Assembly (NCBI RefSeq): GCF_009857595.1 | Contig: NZ_WWCU01000014.1 | Span: 79,849 to 143,848, forward strand | Origin: Pseudoduganella aquatica | Lineage (GTDB): Bacteria > Pseudomonadota > Gammaproteobacteria > Burkholderiales > Burkholderiaceae_D | Direction of reading: 5' to 3' | DNA length: 64,000 nucleotides | In this document: piece after piece, positions 38,044 through 51,377 of the stretch | Layout of the letters: the number at the start of each line of letters is the position of its first letter | Numbering within the stretch: position 1 is the stretch's first letter | Notes under the pieces: generated by a model | What the model saw: only the letters and a program-made list of their open reading frames with translations | The model's database searches: none | What the model was told of the DNA's origin: nothing | Made by a program: the position numbers and the translations under genes

Positions 38044-39747
38044 TTATTTGATCATAGGCAGGTTGAGGCCATTGCGCTTGGCGCAGGCGACTGCCGTTTC
38101 GTATCCCGCGTCGGCGTGGCGCATCACGCCCGAGCCGCTGTCGTTCACCAGCACGCGCGCCAGGCGCTTGGCGGCGGCGTCGGTGCCGTCGGCCACGATC
38201 ACCACGCCGGAGTGCTGCGAATAGCCCATGCCCACGCCGCCGCCATGGTGCAGCGACACCCAGGTGGCGCCGCCGGCGGTGTTCAGCAGCGCGTTCAGCA
38301 GCGGCCAGTCGGACACCGCGTCGGTGCCGTCCTTCATGCTTTCGGTTTCGCGGTTGGGGCTGGCGACGGAGCCGGTGTCCAGGTGGTCGCGGCCGATGAC
38401 GATGGGCGCTTTCAGCTCGCCGCTGCGCACCATCTCGTTGAAAGCCAGGCCGGCGATGTGGCGCTCGCCCAGTCCCAGCCAGCAGATGCGCGCAGGCAGG
38501 CCCTGGAAGGCGATGCGCTCGCGCGCCATGTCCAGCCAGCGGTGCACTTGCGCGTGGTGCGGGAACAGCTCCTTGATCTTGGCGTCGGTCTTGTAGATGT
38601 CTTCCGGGTCGCCGGACAGCGCCACCCAGCGGAACGGGCCGCGCCCCTCGCAGAACTGCGGACGGATGTAAGCGGGCACAAAGCCGGGGAAGTCGAACGC
38701 GTTTTCCACGCCGTGGTCGAAGGCCACCTGGCGGATGTTGTTGCCGTAGTCGACCACTTTCGCGCCCAGCTGCTGGAACTCCAGCATGGCTTGCACGTGG
38801 GCGGCGCAGGAATCGGCGGCGGCGGCCACCAGGCGCGGGTGGCGCTCGGGGTCCTGCTGCGCGGCCTTCCAGTCCGCCACGCTCCAGCCGCGCGGGAGGT
38901 AGCCGTTCACCAGGTCATGCGCCGAGGTCTGGTCGGTCACCATGTCCGGCACCAGGCCGCCCTCTTTCGCGCGCTTGACCAGCTCCGGCAGGATCTCGGC
39001 GGCGTTGCCCAGCAGGCCGATGGAAATGGCGTCCTTGCGTTCGGTGTGATGCTTGATCAGCTCCAGCGCCTCGTCGATGGAGCCGGCCTGCTTGTCCAGG
39101 TATTTGGTGCGCAGGCGGAAGTCGATGCTGCTCTGCTGGCATTCAATGTTCAGCGACACGGCGCCGGCGAAGGTGGCCGCCAGCGGCTGCGCGCCGCCCA
39201 TGCCGCCCAGGCCCGCCGTCAGTATCCAGCGGCCAGCCAGGTCGCCGCCGAAGTGCTGGCGGCCGGCTTCGGCAAAGGTTTCATAGGTGCCCTGCACGAT
39301 GCCCTGGGTGCCGATATAGATCCAGGAACCGGCCGTCATCTGGCCGTACATGAACAGGCCGGCGCGGTCGAGCTCATTGAAATGCTCCCAGTTGGCCCAC
39401 TTGGGCACCAGGTTGGAGTTCGCGAGCAGCACGCGCGGCGCGTCCTCGTGGGTCTGGAACACGCCGACCGGCTTGCCGGACTGGATCAGCAGGGTCTGGT
39501 CCGCTTCCAGTTCCTTCAGCGACGCCAGGATCTGGTCATAGCACGCCCAGTTGCGGGCCGCGCGGCCGATGCCGCCGTACACCACCAGGTGCTGCGGGTT
39601 CTCCGCCACTTCGTTGTCGAGATTATTCTGCAGCATGCGATAGGCCGCTTCCGCGCCCCAGGTCTTGCAGACACGCTCAGGCCCGCGCGGTGCGCGGATA
39701 TTGCGGCTGGCGTCGAAACGTGGATCGTTGGCGAGGGAAGTGCTCAT
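38044..39747 (-). CDS. hutU: Urocanate hydratase
   Basis: A 567-residue NAD-dependent urocanase that makes imidazolonepropionate. Recognisable parts are [21 protein letters not shown], the NAD-binding [19 protein letters not shown] and the active-site [17 protein letters not shown] with [15 protein letters not shown]. The start [11 protein letters not shown] follows AAGGAGACGAT; the longer in-frame start is not needed. It is the first gene of the operon, about 60 bases from the inferred transcription start. Confidence 0.98.
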   Translation of the reverse strand: MSTSLANDPRFDASRNIRAPRGPERVCKTWGAEAAYRMLQNNLDNEVAENPQHLVVYGGIGRAARNWACYDQILASLKELEADQTLLIQSGKPVGVFQTHEDAPRVLLANSNLVPKWANWEHFNELDRAGLFMYGQMTAGSWIYIGTQGIVQGTYETFAEAGRQHFGGDLAGRWILTAGLGGMGGAQPLAATFAGAVSLNIECQQSSIDFRLRTKYLDKQAGSIDEALELIKHHTERKDAISIGLLGNAAEILPELVKRAKEGGLVPDMVTDQTSAHDLVNGYLPRGWSVADWKAAQQDPERHPRLVAAAADSCAAHVQAMLEFQQLGAKVVDYGNNIRQVAFDHGVENAFDFPGFVPAYIRPQFCEGRGPFRWVALSGDPEDIYKTDAKIKELFPHHAQVHRWLDMARERIAFQGLPARICWLGLGERHIAGLAFNEMVRSGELKAPIVIGRDHLDTGSVASPNRETESMKDGTDAVSDWPLLNALLNTAGGATWVSLHHGGGVGMGYSQHSGVVIVADGTDAAAKRLARVLVNDSGSGVMRHADAGYETAVACAKRNGLNLPMIK

Positions 39748-39815
39748 ATCGTCTCCTTGGTAGCAGGTGATGCGAAGGAGCATAGGATCGCCACGCGCCC
39801 TCCGCGCATCTTCCC

Positions 39816-39844
39816 AGCATAAGTTGTATAGACAACCAAGTCAA
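39816..39844 (-). promoter_or_regulatory. hut operon promoter
   Basis: On the minus strand TTGACT (39839-39844), a 17-bp spacer and TATGCT (39816-39821), a near-consensus sigma70 promoter. The spacer contains the HutC operator, so repressor and RNA polymerase cannot bind together. No CRP site was obvious upstream. Confidence 0.8.
39824..39835. promoter_or_regulatory. HutC-type operator
   Basis: TTGTATAGACAA, a 12-base imperfect palindrome matching published HutC-type sites of enteric and pseudomonad hut promoters. It sits between -35 and -10 of the hut promoter. The cognate repressor gene, hutC, is at 45.1 kb. Confidence 0.85.
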
Positions 39845-39864
39845 CCCATTTCTGTGTCCCGAAG

Positions 39865-39909
39865 CGAGCTGAGCCGCATTCTGGGTCAACCCGAATGCGG
39901 CTCAGCTCG
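39865..39909. terminator. Long perfect hairpin behind the amidohydrolase gene
   Basis: A perfect 17-bp stem (CGAGCTGAGCCGCATTC with its complement) plus three further pairs and a TCAA loop, 29 bp after the amidohydrolase stop and upstream of the hut promoter. No T run follows, so it may act with Rho or as an RNA-stabilising end, insulating hut from read-through. Confidence 0.6.
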
Positions 39910-39938
39910 GCTTGGGCTTGGGCTTGGGGCAGGTTTGC

Positions 39939-41600
39939 TTATCGTTTGTAGACCTCCTTGCCGGCGACCCAGGTTTGCAGCACGGTGATCTTGCCGATAT
40001 CCGCTGCTGGGACTTTGAACAGGTCGGCGTCGGTGACGATGAAGTCGGCCCATTTGCCTGCTTCCAGCGAGCCCACTTCTTTTTCCTGGCGCGCGGCGTA
40101 GGCGGCGTCCAGGGTGAAACAGCGGAAGGCCTGGGTCAGGGTCATGGCTTCGTTCTTGTACCAGCCGCCGGCCGGCATGCCGCTGCCGTCCTGGCGCGTC
40201 ACCGCCGCGTGGATGCCGGCCAGCGGGTTCGGCGATTCAATCGGGAAGTCCGAGCCGCAGGCAATCTTCGAGCCCTGCTTGAGGAAGGTGTGCCAGGCAT
40301 ACGCACCCTTGATGCGCTGCGGGCCGACGCGCTGCTCGGCCATGTTCTGGTCCGAGGTGGCGTGCGTGGGCTGCATGGACGGGATGATGCCCAGCTCCTT
40401 GAAGCGCGGGATGTCGGCCAGCGTCACCACCTGCGCATGCTCGATGCGGTGGCGCTGCGCGGCGGCGGCCGGGTATTTCTTCAGCAGCGCGGCGTAGGCG
40501 TCCAGGATCTGGTGGTTGCCCGCGTCGCCGATGGCGTGCACATTGACCTGGTAGCCCGCCTTCATGGCCTTTTCCATCTTGGCCAGCATTTCCTCGTTCT
40601 TGTAGAACAGCAGGCCGTGCGTGTGCGGCGCGTCGCTGTAGGGGGCGATCAGCGCGGCGCCCCGGCTGCCCAGCGCGCCGTCCGAGTACAGCTTCACCGC
40701 CGACAGCGCGTACAGGCCGTTGGCGTAGCTTTGCATCGGCCCCTGCTTCGACAGCTGGTCGAAGTCGGCCGTGGTGTCGCCTATCATGGCGTAGATGCGG
40801 GTGGTGAGCTTGCCGTGGTCGGCGTAGTCGCGGAACAACCGGTCTTCGCGCACGCCTATGCCAGCGTCGTGCGCGCCGGTCAGGCCCATTTTGGCCATCA
40901 GCGCCAGCGCGCCATCCAGCGCACCGCGCGACTCGGCCTCGGTGGGCGCGGGCAGCACTTTGTTCACCAGGTCCATGGCGCCATCGACCAGGATGCCGGT
41001 GGCGTTGCCTTGCGCGTCGCGCTCGATCTTGCCGCCTGCGGGGTCCGGTGTCTCGCGCGTCACGCCCGCCAGTTGCAGTGCCTTGCTGTTGACCCAGATG
41101 GCGTGACCGTCCACGCGCTCCATGACAGCGGGACGGTCGGCCACCACGGCGTCCAGTTCCGCAGCGGTGGGGAAGCGGCCCAGCTTCCAGATCTCCTGAT
41201 TCCAGCCCTTGCCCATGACCCAGGCGCGCTGCGGATTGGCCTTGCTGAACACGGCCACAGCCTGCAGCGCCGCCGCCAGCGTGGCGGGGCTGTACAGGTC
41301 CGCGCTGGTGGCGACTTCGCCCAGGCCGAACACATGGCCGTGCGCGTCGATCAGGCCGGGCAGCACGGTCTTGCCCTGCATGTCGATGCGCGCAGCGCCG
41401 GCCGGGGCCTTGGCCGCCACCGCCTTGCTGCTGCCCACTGCAATGATCCTGCCCGCGTCGTCATACGCCAGCGCTGTGAATTTCACCAGCTTGCCGGCCG
41501 CGTTAAGCGTGTAGCCGTTGGCGTTGTCGACGATGGCGGCGGCGTTGGCTGCGGCAGGCAGCGCGGCGGCGAGGGCAAGCATCAGGGTGGTCAGGCGCAT
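39939..41600 (-). CDS. Secreted amidohydrolase (YtcJ-like)
   Basis: A 553-residue Amidohydro_3 family hydrolase with a signal peptide (LMLALAAALPAAANA). The metal motif is GLIDAHGHVFGLGEV; later parts are NVHAIGDAGNHQILDAY, RIEHAQVVTLADI and CGSDFPIESPNPLAGIHAAV. The family hydrolyses C-N bonds of small amides or hydantoin-like rings; the substrate is not known. GGAGAG precedes the ATG at 41600. It lies immediately upstream of hutU but is separated by the hairpin and the hut promoter, so it is probably not part of the hut operon. Confidence 0.92.
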   Translation of the reverse strand: MRLTTLMLALAAALPAAANAAAIVDNANGYTLNAAGKLVKFTALAYDDAGRIIAVGSSKAVAAKAPAGAARIDMQGKTVLPGLIDAHGHVFGLGEVATSADLYSPATLAAALQAVAVFSKANPQRAWVMGKGWNQEIWKLGRFPTAAELDAVVADRPAVMERVDGHAIWVNSKALQLAGVTRETPDPAGGKIERDAQGNATGILVDGAMDLVNKVLPAPTEAESRGALDGALALMAKMGLTGAHDAGIGVREDRLFRDYADHGKLTTRIYAMIGDTTADFDQLSKQGPMQSYANGLYALSAVKLYSDGALGSRGAALIAPYSDAPHTHGLLFYKNEEMLAKMEKAMKAGYQVNVHAIGDAGNHQILDAYAALLKKYPAAAAQRHRIEHAQVVTLADIPRFKELGIIPSMQPTHATSDQNMAEQRVGPQRIKGAYAWHTFLKQGSKIACGSDFPIESPNPLAGIHAAVTRQDGSGMPAGGWYKNEAMTLTQAFRCFTLDAAYAARQEKEVGSLEAGKWADFIVTDADLFKVPAADIGKITVLQTWVAGKEVYKR

Positions 41601-41739
41601 CAGGGTCTCTCCAGTATAAAAACGAGATGGGGAGTGTAACGCACTTAAAACCATCGCCCACATCCTTGATTTCGGACAAGGCCCTATCAAGATCCCGGAG
41701 CAAGATAGTCATTCCTACTCACTATGGATTGGAGAAGAC

Positions 41740-42231
41740 ATGGCTATCGACGTCTATTTGAAAATTGACGGTATCAAAGGCGAGTCCGCCGATTCCGCAC
41801 ATTGCGGCTGGATCGAAATCAGCTCGGCGCACTGGGGCGTAACTCAGCCCAAGAGTGCAACAGCGTCAACCGGCGGCGGCCACACATCCGAGCGGTGTGA
41901 GCATCGCACTCTCTCCCTATCCAAGCTAGCGGACCTTTCATCGCCGATCCTGATGCGGACTTGTTCCATGGGCAGGACCTTGGCCAAGGCTAAGCTTGAA
42001 TTCATGCGAGCCGATGGCAGTGGCAATCCGGTCAAATATGACGAAGTCGAGTTGGAGAATGTTCTGATCGCCAGCATTGAGCAAGTGGCAACCGAAGGCA
42101 ACATCCTGCATGACTCCATCGGACTTCGTTTTTCGAAAGTCCAATGGAAATATACACAGCAAAAAATTGGCGGTGGCGCAGGTGGAAACACCGCAGGCGG
42201 CTGGTGTCTTTCTACCAATAGGTGCATATAA
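41740..42231 (+). CDS. Hcp-family type VI secretion protein
   Basis: A 163-residue Hcp1-type tube protein. It starts MAIDVYLKIDGIKGESADSA, contains HTSERCEHRTLSLSKLADLSSP, VELENVLIASIEQVATEGN and the Hcp end pattern KVQWKYTQQKIGGGAGGNTAG. Hcp forms the stacked hexamer tube of the T6SS and can carry small effectors in its lumen. No structural T6SS genes are nearby, so this is an orphan Hcp. GGAGAAG precedes the ATG. The next gene starts 10 bp after its stop. Base composition is lower in GC than the flanks. Confidence 0.93.
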   Translation: MAIDVYLKIDGIKGESADSAHCGWIEISSAHWGVTQPKSATASTGGGHTSERCEHRTLSLSKLADLSSPILMRTCSMGRTLAKAKLEFMRADGSGNPVKYDEVELENVLIASIEQVATEGNILHDSIGLRFSKVQWKYTQQKIGGGAGGNTAGGWCLSTNRCI

Positions 42232-42241
42232 AGGAGGCGCC

Positions 42242-42730
42242 ATGAGCGAAGACGATCCGCTGCGCCCACCACTGGATTCCCGCCGCTTTTTCATGCTTCC
42301 ACAATCCCCCATGGACTCGGGCTACTATGTCTACGGCAGGCTTCATGGTAAGCCTGCCAGAGGCGCATACCAGTACGCGCACCCAACCATGATGACCGCC
42401 ATCCTTCGCGTGGCGCTTGAATGGCAAGCGATTGATCAGCGCCGAATGGGAGTTGGGGACATCAGCCTTGCAGGGGGAATACGCCCCCCAGATCATGACA
42501 CGCACAGGACAGGCCTGGAAGTGGACGTCCGCCCACTCCGTAAAGACGGCCGAGAGCAGCCGGTGAGTTGGCAAGATCCACAGTACGACAGGGAAGGAAC
42601 CATCAAGCTGATCGAGCTATTTCGAACTTTCGCGCCAGTTGGCAAAGTATTGTTCAACGGACCTGACGTTCCGTTTACGACACAGTATCCAGGCCACGAC
42701 GACCATTTCCATCTAAAGCTGCGAGGCTGA
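42242..42730 (+). CDS. LAS-type peptidoglycan metallopeptidase, probable T6SS effector
   Basis: A 162-residue protein without signal peptide. It carries the zinc motif of LAS/M15-M74 peptidases: DTHRTGLEVD (H-x6-D) and DDHFHLKL (H-x-H). In MepA and VanX-like enzymes these residues bind zinc and cleave peptidoglycan cross-links or D-Ala-D-Ala. Placement directly behind an orphan hcp and before a secreted small protein matches Hcp-effector-immunity cassettes. A strong AGGAGG lies at 42233-42238. Cell-wall hydrolysis in rival bacteria is inferred. Confidence 0.85.
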   Translation: MSEDDPLRPPLDSRRFFMLPQSPMDSGYYVYGRLHGKPARGAYQYAHPTMMTAILRVALEWQAIDQRRMGVGDISLAGGIRPPDHDTHRTGLEVDVRPLRKDGREQPVSWQDPQYDREGTIKLIELFRTFAPVGKVLFNGPDVPFTTQYPGHDDHFHLKLRG

Positions 42731-42732
42731 CT

Positions 42733-43125
42733 ATGCGTAGTTACCCCCTAGTCTGGCAAACCTTGGCGGCAGGCTTGACCATCACACTCGTCCATGCCGC
42801 AGTTCCCGCAGACAGATGGCGGTCACTTCATGGCGCGTCCTATATTATCCATGGCGGATCGCTAGCCGATCAGCAAACCCCAACTGCGAACGATAAAAAG
42901 CTGTCCCTTGTGATTGATGGCGCGCCTGCACGAGAAATCTTCAATTCGATAGGACCGGATCTATCTGAGACATGCTCGGACGAGAAAGGCGACAGGGCAC
43001 GAATCAAAAAAGGAGTCAGCTGCACCTTTACAACTAAGGACAAGGGAGCGAAGGAAGGGCCTTACCGATGCTGGATCGGTATCAATCTCAAGACCGGAGA
43101 CAGCGTGGCGACCATGAGTTGCTGA
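42733..43125 (+). CDS. Small secreted protein, probable immunity protein of the preceding effector
   Basis: A 130-residue protein with a signal peptide (LAAGLTITLVHAAVPA). It has four or so cysteines (SETCSDE, VSCTF, YRCWIG, TMSC) that could form periplasmic disulfides. I recognise no family. Immunity proteins against wall-targeting T6SS effectors act in the periplasm and are encoded just behind the effector, with 2 bp spacing here. That fits but remains an inference. The end overlaps the convergent oxygenase region by only 2 bp spacing. Confidence 0.65.
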   Translation: MRSYPLVWQTLAAGLTITLVHAAVPADRWRSLHGASYIIHGGSLADQQTPTANDKKLSLVIDGAPAREIFNSIGPDLSETCSDEKGDRARIKKGVSCTFTTKDKGAKEGPYRCWIGINLKTGDSVATMSC

Positions 43126-43127
43126 CT

Positions 43128-43835
43128 TCAGGCAGCGTCGTGGAAGATGACGCCGAGGGTGTGGCGCGAGCCGCTGCGCAGGCGGGACACGCCGTGCCGC
43201 ATGTTGACGCGGTAGCTGCCGCGCGTGCCGTTCACGGGGCGGTGGAAGACGGGGAAGATGACCATGCCGCCCTGCTCCAGCGGCACCACTTCGGCGCGCG
43301 ACTGCATGCGCGGGCGCTGTTCGGTGAGCACGAATTCGCCGCCTTCGTAGTCCGTACCGGGCCGGGACAGCAGCACCGCCGCCTGCAGGGGGAAGACGTG
43401 CTCGCCGTACAGGTCCTGGTGCAGGCAGTTGTAGTCGCCGGCGCGGTATTGCAGCAGCAGGGGCGTGGGACGGAGCTGGCCGGCGGCGTGGCAGCGGGCG
43501 ATGAAGTCTTCATGCGCCGGCGGAAAGCGCGGCTCCAGCTGCATGGCTTCGTACCAGCGGTTGGCGAGGTGCGCCAGCGGCGGGTACAGGGCGGCGCGCA
43601 GTTCGGCGATGGGGCCGGGCAGCGGGTAGGCGAAGTACTGGTATTCGCCTTTGCCGAAGCCGTGGCGCTCCATCACCACGCGGCTGCGGAACAGCTCGGG
43701 CTTGGCGTAGGCGCCGGCCAGGCGGACGCATTCTTCCGGGGTCAGCACGCCGGGCACGAGGGCGCAGCCGTGGGCGTCCAGGTCCTGGGCGATGCGCGGC
43801 CAGTCCAAGGCTGCGCAGCGCGCGCCCAGCGCCAT
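43128..43835 (-). CDS. 2OG-Fe(II) oxygenase beside ada
   Basis: A 235-residue double-stranded beta-helix dioxygenase. The facial triad is HQDLYGEHVFPLQ (H-x-D) and the distal His in VNMRHGVSR, with the 2-oxoglutarate Arg further on. Position downstream of ada (100 bp) suggests a role in alkylation damage repair, as AlkB-like enzymes; primary sequence is not a classical AlkB, so this is an inference from context. The frame continues upstream, but that part is antisense shadow of ada and a repeat copy; start taken at MALGARCAALDW. Confidence 0.85.
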   Translation of the reverse strand: MALGARCAALDWPRIAQDLDAHGCALVPGVLTPEECVRLAGAYAKPELFRSRVVMERHGFGKGEYQYFAYPLPGPIAELRAALYPPLAHLANRWYEAMQLEPRFPPAHEDFIARCHAAGQLRPTPLLLQYRAGDYNCLHQDLYGEHVFPLQAAVLLSRPGTDYEGGEFVLTEQRPRMQSRAEVVPLEQGGMVIFPVFHRPVNGTRGSYRVNMRHGVSRLRSGSRHTLGVIFHDAA

Positions 43836-43864
43836 GAAGGCGCGCGGCGCGGGGTCGCCGGCAT

Positions 43865-43889
43865 GGCGGGTCAACGGACCCGCCCTACG
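43865..43889. repeat. Short variant of the dispersed palindromic repeat
   Basis: GGCGGGTCAACGGACCCGCCCTACG: a 25-base copy with a perfect 8-bp stem but a shorter centre than the others. It lies between ada and the oxygenase start. Confidence 0.8.
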
Positions 43890-43933
43890 GGGATCGGGCG
43901 GCGCGGCGGCGCCAGGCGCGGACGGGCGGGCGC

Positions 43934-45004
43934 TCACCGCGAGCCTTCGCGCTTGAGCAGTTCGGCCTTGCGCTCGACGCCCCAGCGGTAGCCGGAAATG
44001 CTGCCGTCGTTGCGCACCACGCGATGGCAGGGAATCGCCACCGCGATGGCGTTGGCGGCGCAGGCGCCCGCCACGGCGCGCGCGCCGCTCGGCACGCCCA
44101 CCCGCTCGGCCAGTTCGGCGTAGCTGACGGTCTGCCCGGCCGGGATCTCGCGCAAGGCTTGCCACACGCGCTGCTGGAAGGCCGTGCCGCGCACGTCCAG
44201 CGGCAGGGCCAGGCCGATGCCCGGCGCCTCCACCAGACCTATCACCGCCGCCACCACCTGTTCGTAGTCCGGCTCGGCGCCGATCAGTTCCGCTTTCGGG
44301 AAGCGGTCCTGCAAGTCGCGCGCCAGCGCGTCCGGGTCGTCGCCGATCAGGATGGCGCAGATGCCCTTGTCCGTGCTGGCCACCAGGATGGCACCCAGCG
44401 AGCACTCGGCCACGGCGAAGCGGATCGCCGCGCCGCTGCCGCCGGCCTGGTAGGCGGTCGGCGTCATGCCCAGGGCGCCGGAGGACTGCGCGTAAAAGCG
44501 CCCGCTGGAGTTGAAGCCGGCCGCGTAGATGGCGTCCGTCACGCTGGCCTGCCCGGCAAGCCCGGCCTGGACCCGGCGCTGCTTCACGCCGGCCGCGTAG
44601 GCCTTGGGCGTGAGCCCGGTGTGGGCCTTGAAGATGCGGTGGAAATGGAAGCGGCTGATGCCGCCCGCTTCGGCCAGGCTGGCCAGGTCCGGCTCGCTCT
44701 CGGCCTCGTCGATCAGGCGGCACATCCGCGCCACCAGGGCGGCCTGGCGCTCGGCCAGCGGAGGCTGGTCCGGCTTGCAGCGCAGGCAGGGGCGGAAGCC
44801 GGCCGCCTCGGCTTCCTGCGCCGTGGCGTGGAAGCGCACATTGCCGCGCAGCGCGGGGCGCGAGCCGCACGAGGGGCGGCAGTAAATGCCGGTGGTGCGC
44901 ACCGAATAGTAAAACTGGCCGTCGGCCTGGCCGTCGCGCTGCTGCACGGCGGCCCAGCGCTGTTCGTCATTGGTGAAGGTGGGTTTCATGGCCTGCTCCG
45001 TCAT
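43934..45004 (-). CDS. ada: Ada: bifunctional methyl phosphotriester repair/regulator and O6-methylguanine methyltransferase
   Basis: A 356-residue full-length Ada. The N-terminal zinc domain has Cys42, Cys46, Cys73 and Cys76 (YCRPSC...RPCLRC); one of them accepts the methyl from phosphotriesters. An AraC-type HTH follows (FHFHRIFKAHTGLTPKAYA). The C-terminal methyltransferase has AIPCHRVVRNDGSISGYRWG with the acceptor Cys. Once methylated it activates repair genes, and the adjacent oxygenase is a plausible target. ATG at 45004; a shorter start at 44989 is possible. Confidence 0.97.
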   Translation of the reverse strand: MTEQAMKPTFTNDEQRWAAVQQRDGQADGQFYYSVRTTGIYCRPSCGSRPALRGNVRFHATAQEAEAAGFRPCLRCKPDQPPLAERQAALVARMCRLIDEAESEPDLASLAEAGGISRFHFHRIFKAHTGLTPKAYAAGVKQRRVQAGLAGQASVTDAIYAAGFNSSGRFYAQSSGALGMTPTAYQAGGSGAAIRFAVAECSLGAILVASTDKGICAILIGDDPDALARDLQDRFPKAELIGAEPDYEQVVAAVIGLVEAPGIGLALPLDVRGTAFQQRVWQALREIPAGQTVSYAELAERVGVPSGARAVAGACAANAIAVAIPCHRVVRNDGSISGYRWGVERKAELLKREGSR

Positions 45005-45109
45005 GGTGTCATTATGGGGCCATGCTATCGGGCCGCCAAGGCTGCCGCACTCCGGGTCTTGCTTTTGAATTCATGCCCTGATGCCCCTGCGCAATGCTAA
45101 AATCGCCAC

Positions 45110-45841
45110 ATGAACCAGCACACCAGCGAACCACAGGCAGCCGAAACCACTCCCATCTTCCAGCGCATCAAGGACCATTTGCTCGAGCAGATCGCCGCCG
45201 GCGTGTGGAAGGAGGGCGACGTGATCCCATCCGAACAGGCGCTGGTCAAGCAGTTCGGCGTGTCGCGCATGACGGTCAACCGCGCCGTGCGCGAACTGAC
45301 CGCCGAACAGGTGCTCACGCGCCGCCAGGGCTCGGGCACCTATGTGGCGCAGCAAAAATACCAGGCCACGCTGCTGGAGATCAAAAGCATCGCCGACGAG
45401 GTGCGCGCGCGCGGCCATGCCCACCGCAGCAGCCTGCAGCTGCTGGAACAGAGCAAGGCCGGCGACCTGCTGGCCAAGCAGTTCGGGCTGCCGCCCGCTT
45501 CCGTGCTGTTCCATTCCGTGATCGTCCACTTTGAAAACGGCGTGCCCATCCAGGTGGAGGACCGCTGGGTCAACCCGGCCTGCGCGCCGCTCTACATGAG
45601 CCAGGACTTCGCCGCCATCACGCCCAACGAATACCTGATGGCCGCCGCGCCGCTGCAAGGGGCCACCTACAGCATCGAAGCGCTCAGCCCGCCGCGCGAC
45701 ATCGCCGACATGCTGGCCATCGACACCCGCCAGCCCTGCCTGGTGCTCAAGCGCCAGACCCGCTCGGCAGGCCAGGTGGCGTCCACCGCCACCATGTGGC
45801 ACCCCGGCCACCGCTACCAGTTCGCCGGCAGTTTCGCCTGA
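45110..45841 (+). CDS. hutC: Histidine utilization repressor HutC
   Basis: A 243-residue GntR-family repressor of the HutC branch: winged helix EGDVIPSEQALVKQFGVSRMTVNRAVRELTAEQVLTRRQGSGTYVA split over residues 37-80, then a UTRA effector domain that binds urocanate in known HutC proteins. Typical ends are APLQGATYSIEAL and TMWHPGHRYQFAG. The operator at 39824 fits this protein. It is oriented opposite to the hut operon and separated by six other genes. No operator copy was seen in its own upstream region. Confidence 0.93.
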   Translation: MNQHTSEPQAAETTPIFQRIKDHLLEQIAAGVWKEGDVIPSEQALVKQFGVSRMTVNRAVRELTAEQVLTRRQGSGTYVAQQKYQATLLEIKSIADEVRARGHAHRSSLQLLEQSKAGDLLAKQFGLPPASVLFHSVIVHFENGVPIQVEDRWVNPACAPLYMSQDFAAITPNEYLMAAAPLQGATYSIEALSPPRDIADMLAIDTRQPCLVLKRQTRSAGQVASTATMWHPGHRYQFAGSFA

Positions 45842-45950
45842 GGCCGGAGGGCCGTCGCTTGCATGCTGCCAGCCGCGTGCAAGCCTGTGCCCGGAGGCCA
45901 AGAAGTAAACGCTTTTGTTAAAACTTCGATGCTATAGTTGACTGAACAAG

Positions 45951-50690
<4,740 letters not shown>

Positions 50691-50700
50691 AAAGCGCGCA

Positions 50701-51147
50701 ATGAGCAGTCAAGAAACAAGCCAAGAATCCCACTCCGCGCAAGCCACCCCGCTGCGCGTGCTGCTGCTGGACGACGACAGCTTCATGCTGGCCCTGCTGG
50801 AAGACATGCTGGACGAACTGGGCAGCTTCGACGTGGCCGGCGCCAGTTCCGCCAAGGCCGCGCTGGCGCTGCTGGCGCAGGCCCCGCCCGACCTGCTGAT
50901 CTGCGACCTGTCCATGCCGGACATGGACGGCATTGAATTCCTGCGCCTGGCGGCCGAGGCCAGCTACCGGGGCGCGGTGGTGCTGCTGTCGGGCATGGAC
51001 GCGGGCGTGCTGCGCGCCGCCGAGCGCCTGGCCATGGCGCAGGGACTGGCCATCCTGGGCGCGTGCAGCAAGCCGGTGGCGGCGACCGAACTGGGCCGCC
51101 TGGTGGCGCTGGCGGCCGCGCACCGGCAGTCCGCGCCGACGCCTTAA
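50701..51147 (+). CDS. Single-domain response regulator
   Basis: A 148-residue receiver-only protein. It has VLLLDDDSFMLALLEDMLDE with the acidic pair, the phosphoacceptor Asp in DLLICDLSMPDMDGIEF, and the conserved Lys in GACSKPVAA. No output domain. It starts 10 bp after the hybrid kinase and is the likely acceptor of its phosphate. Confidence 0.92.
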   Translation: MSSQETSQESHSAQATPLRVLLLDDDSFMLALLEDMLDELGSFDVAGASSAKAALALLAQAPPDLLICDLSMPDMDGIEFLRLAAEASYRGAVVLLSGMDAGVLRAAERLAMAQGLAILGACSKPVAATELGRLVALAAAHRQSAPTP

Positions 51148-51377
51148 AAGCGTTGCTGTGCAACAACAGCAGCATTTTCCGCACAGGCGGCAAAAATGCG
51201 TTATTATTTGAGCTATCTCCCGCCTGTTATCCTCTTGCCATCTTTTAGGGCATCTGTTGAATTCATGGAATACGTCTCCATCTGCGGCCTGTAAGCCGGC
51301 AGCGTCCAGACGATATCCAGCGACAATGGCTAATCATCCAGGCGTAACTAACCCCTAGCTCCCATTGAGGGAAAAAC

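Noticed and set aside
43836..44870. Extension of the oxygenase frame upstream to 44870
   Set aside because: It is an Arg/Gly-rich antisense-type reading of the Ada gene frame and includes a repeat copy.
45004..45110. HutC operator for autoregulation between ada and hutC
   Set aside because: No TTGTATAGACAA-like site was found there; only the one in front of hutU.
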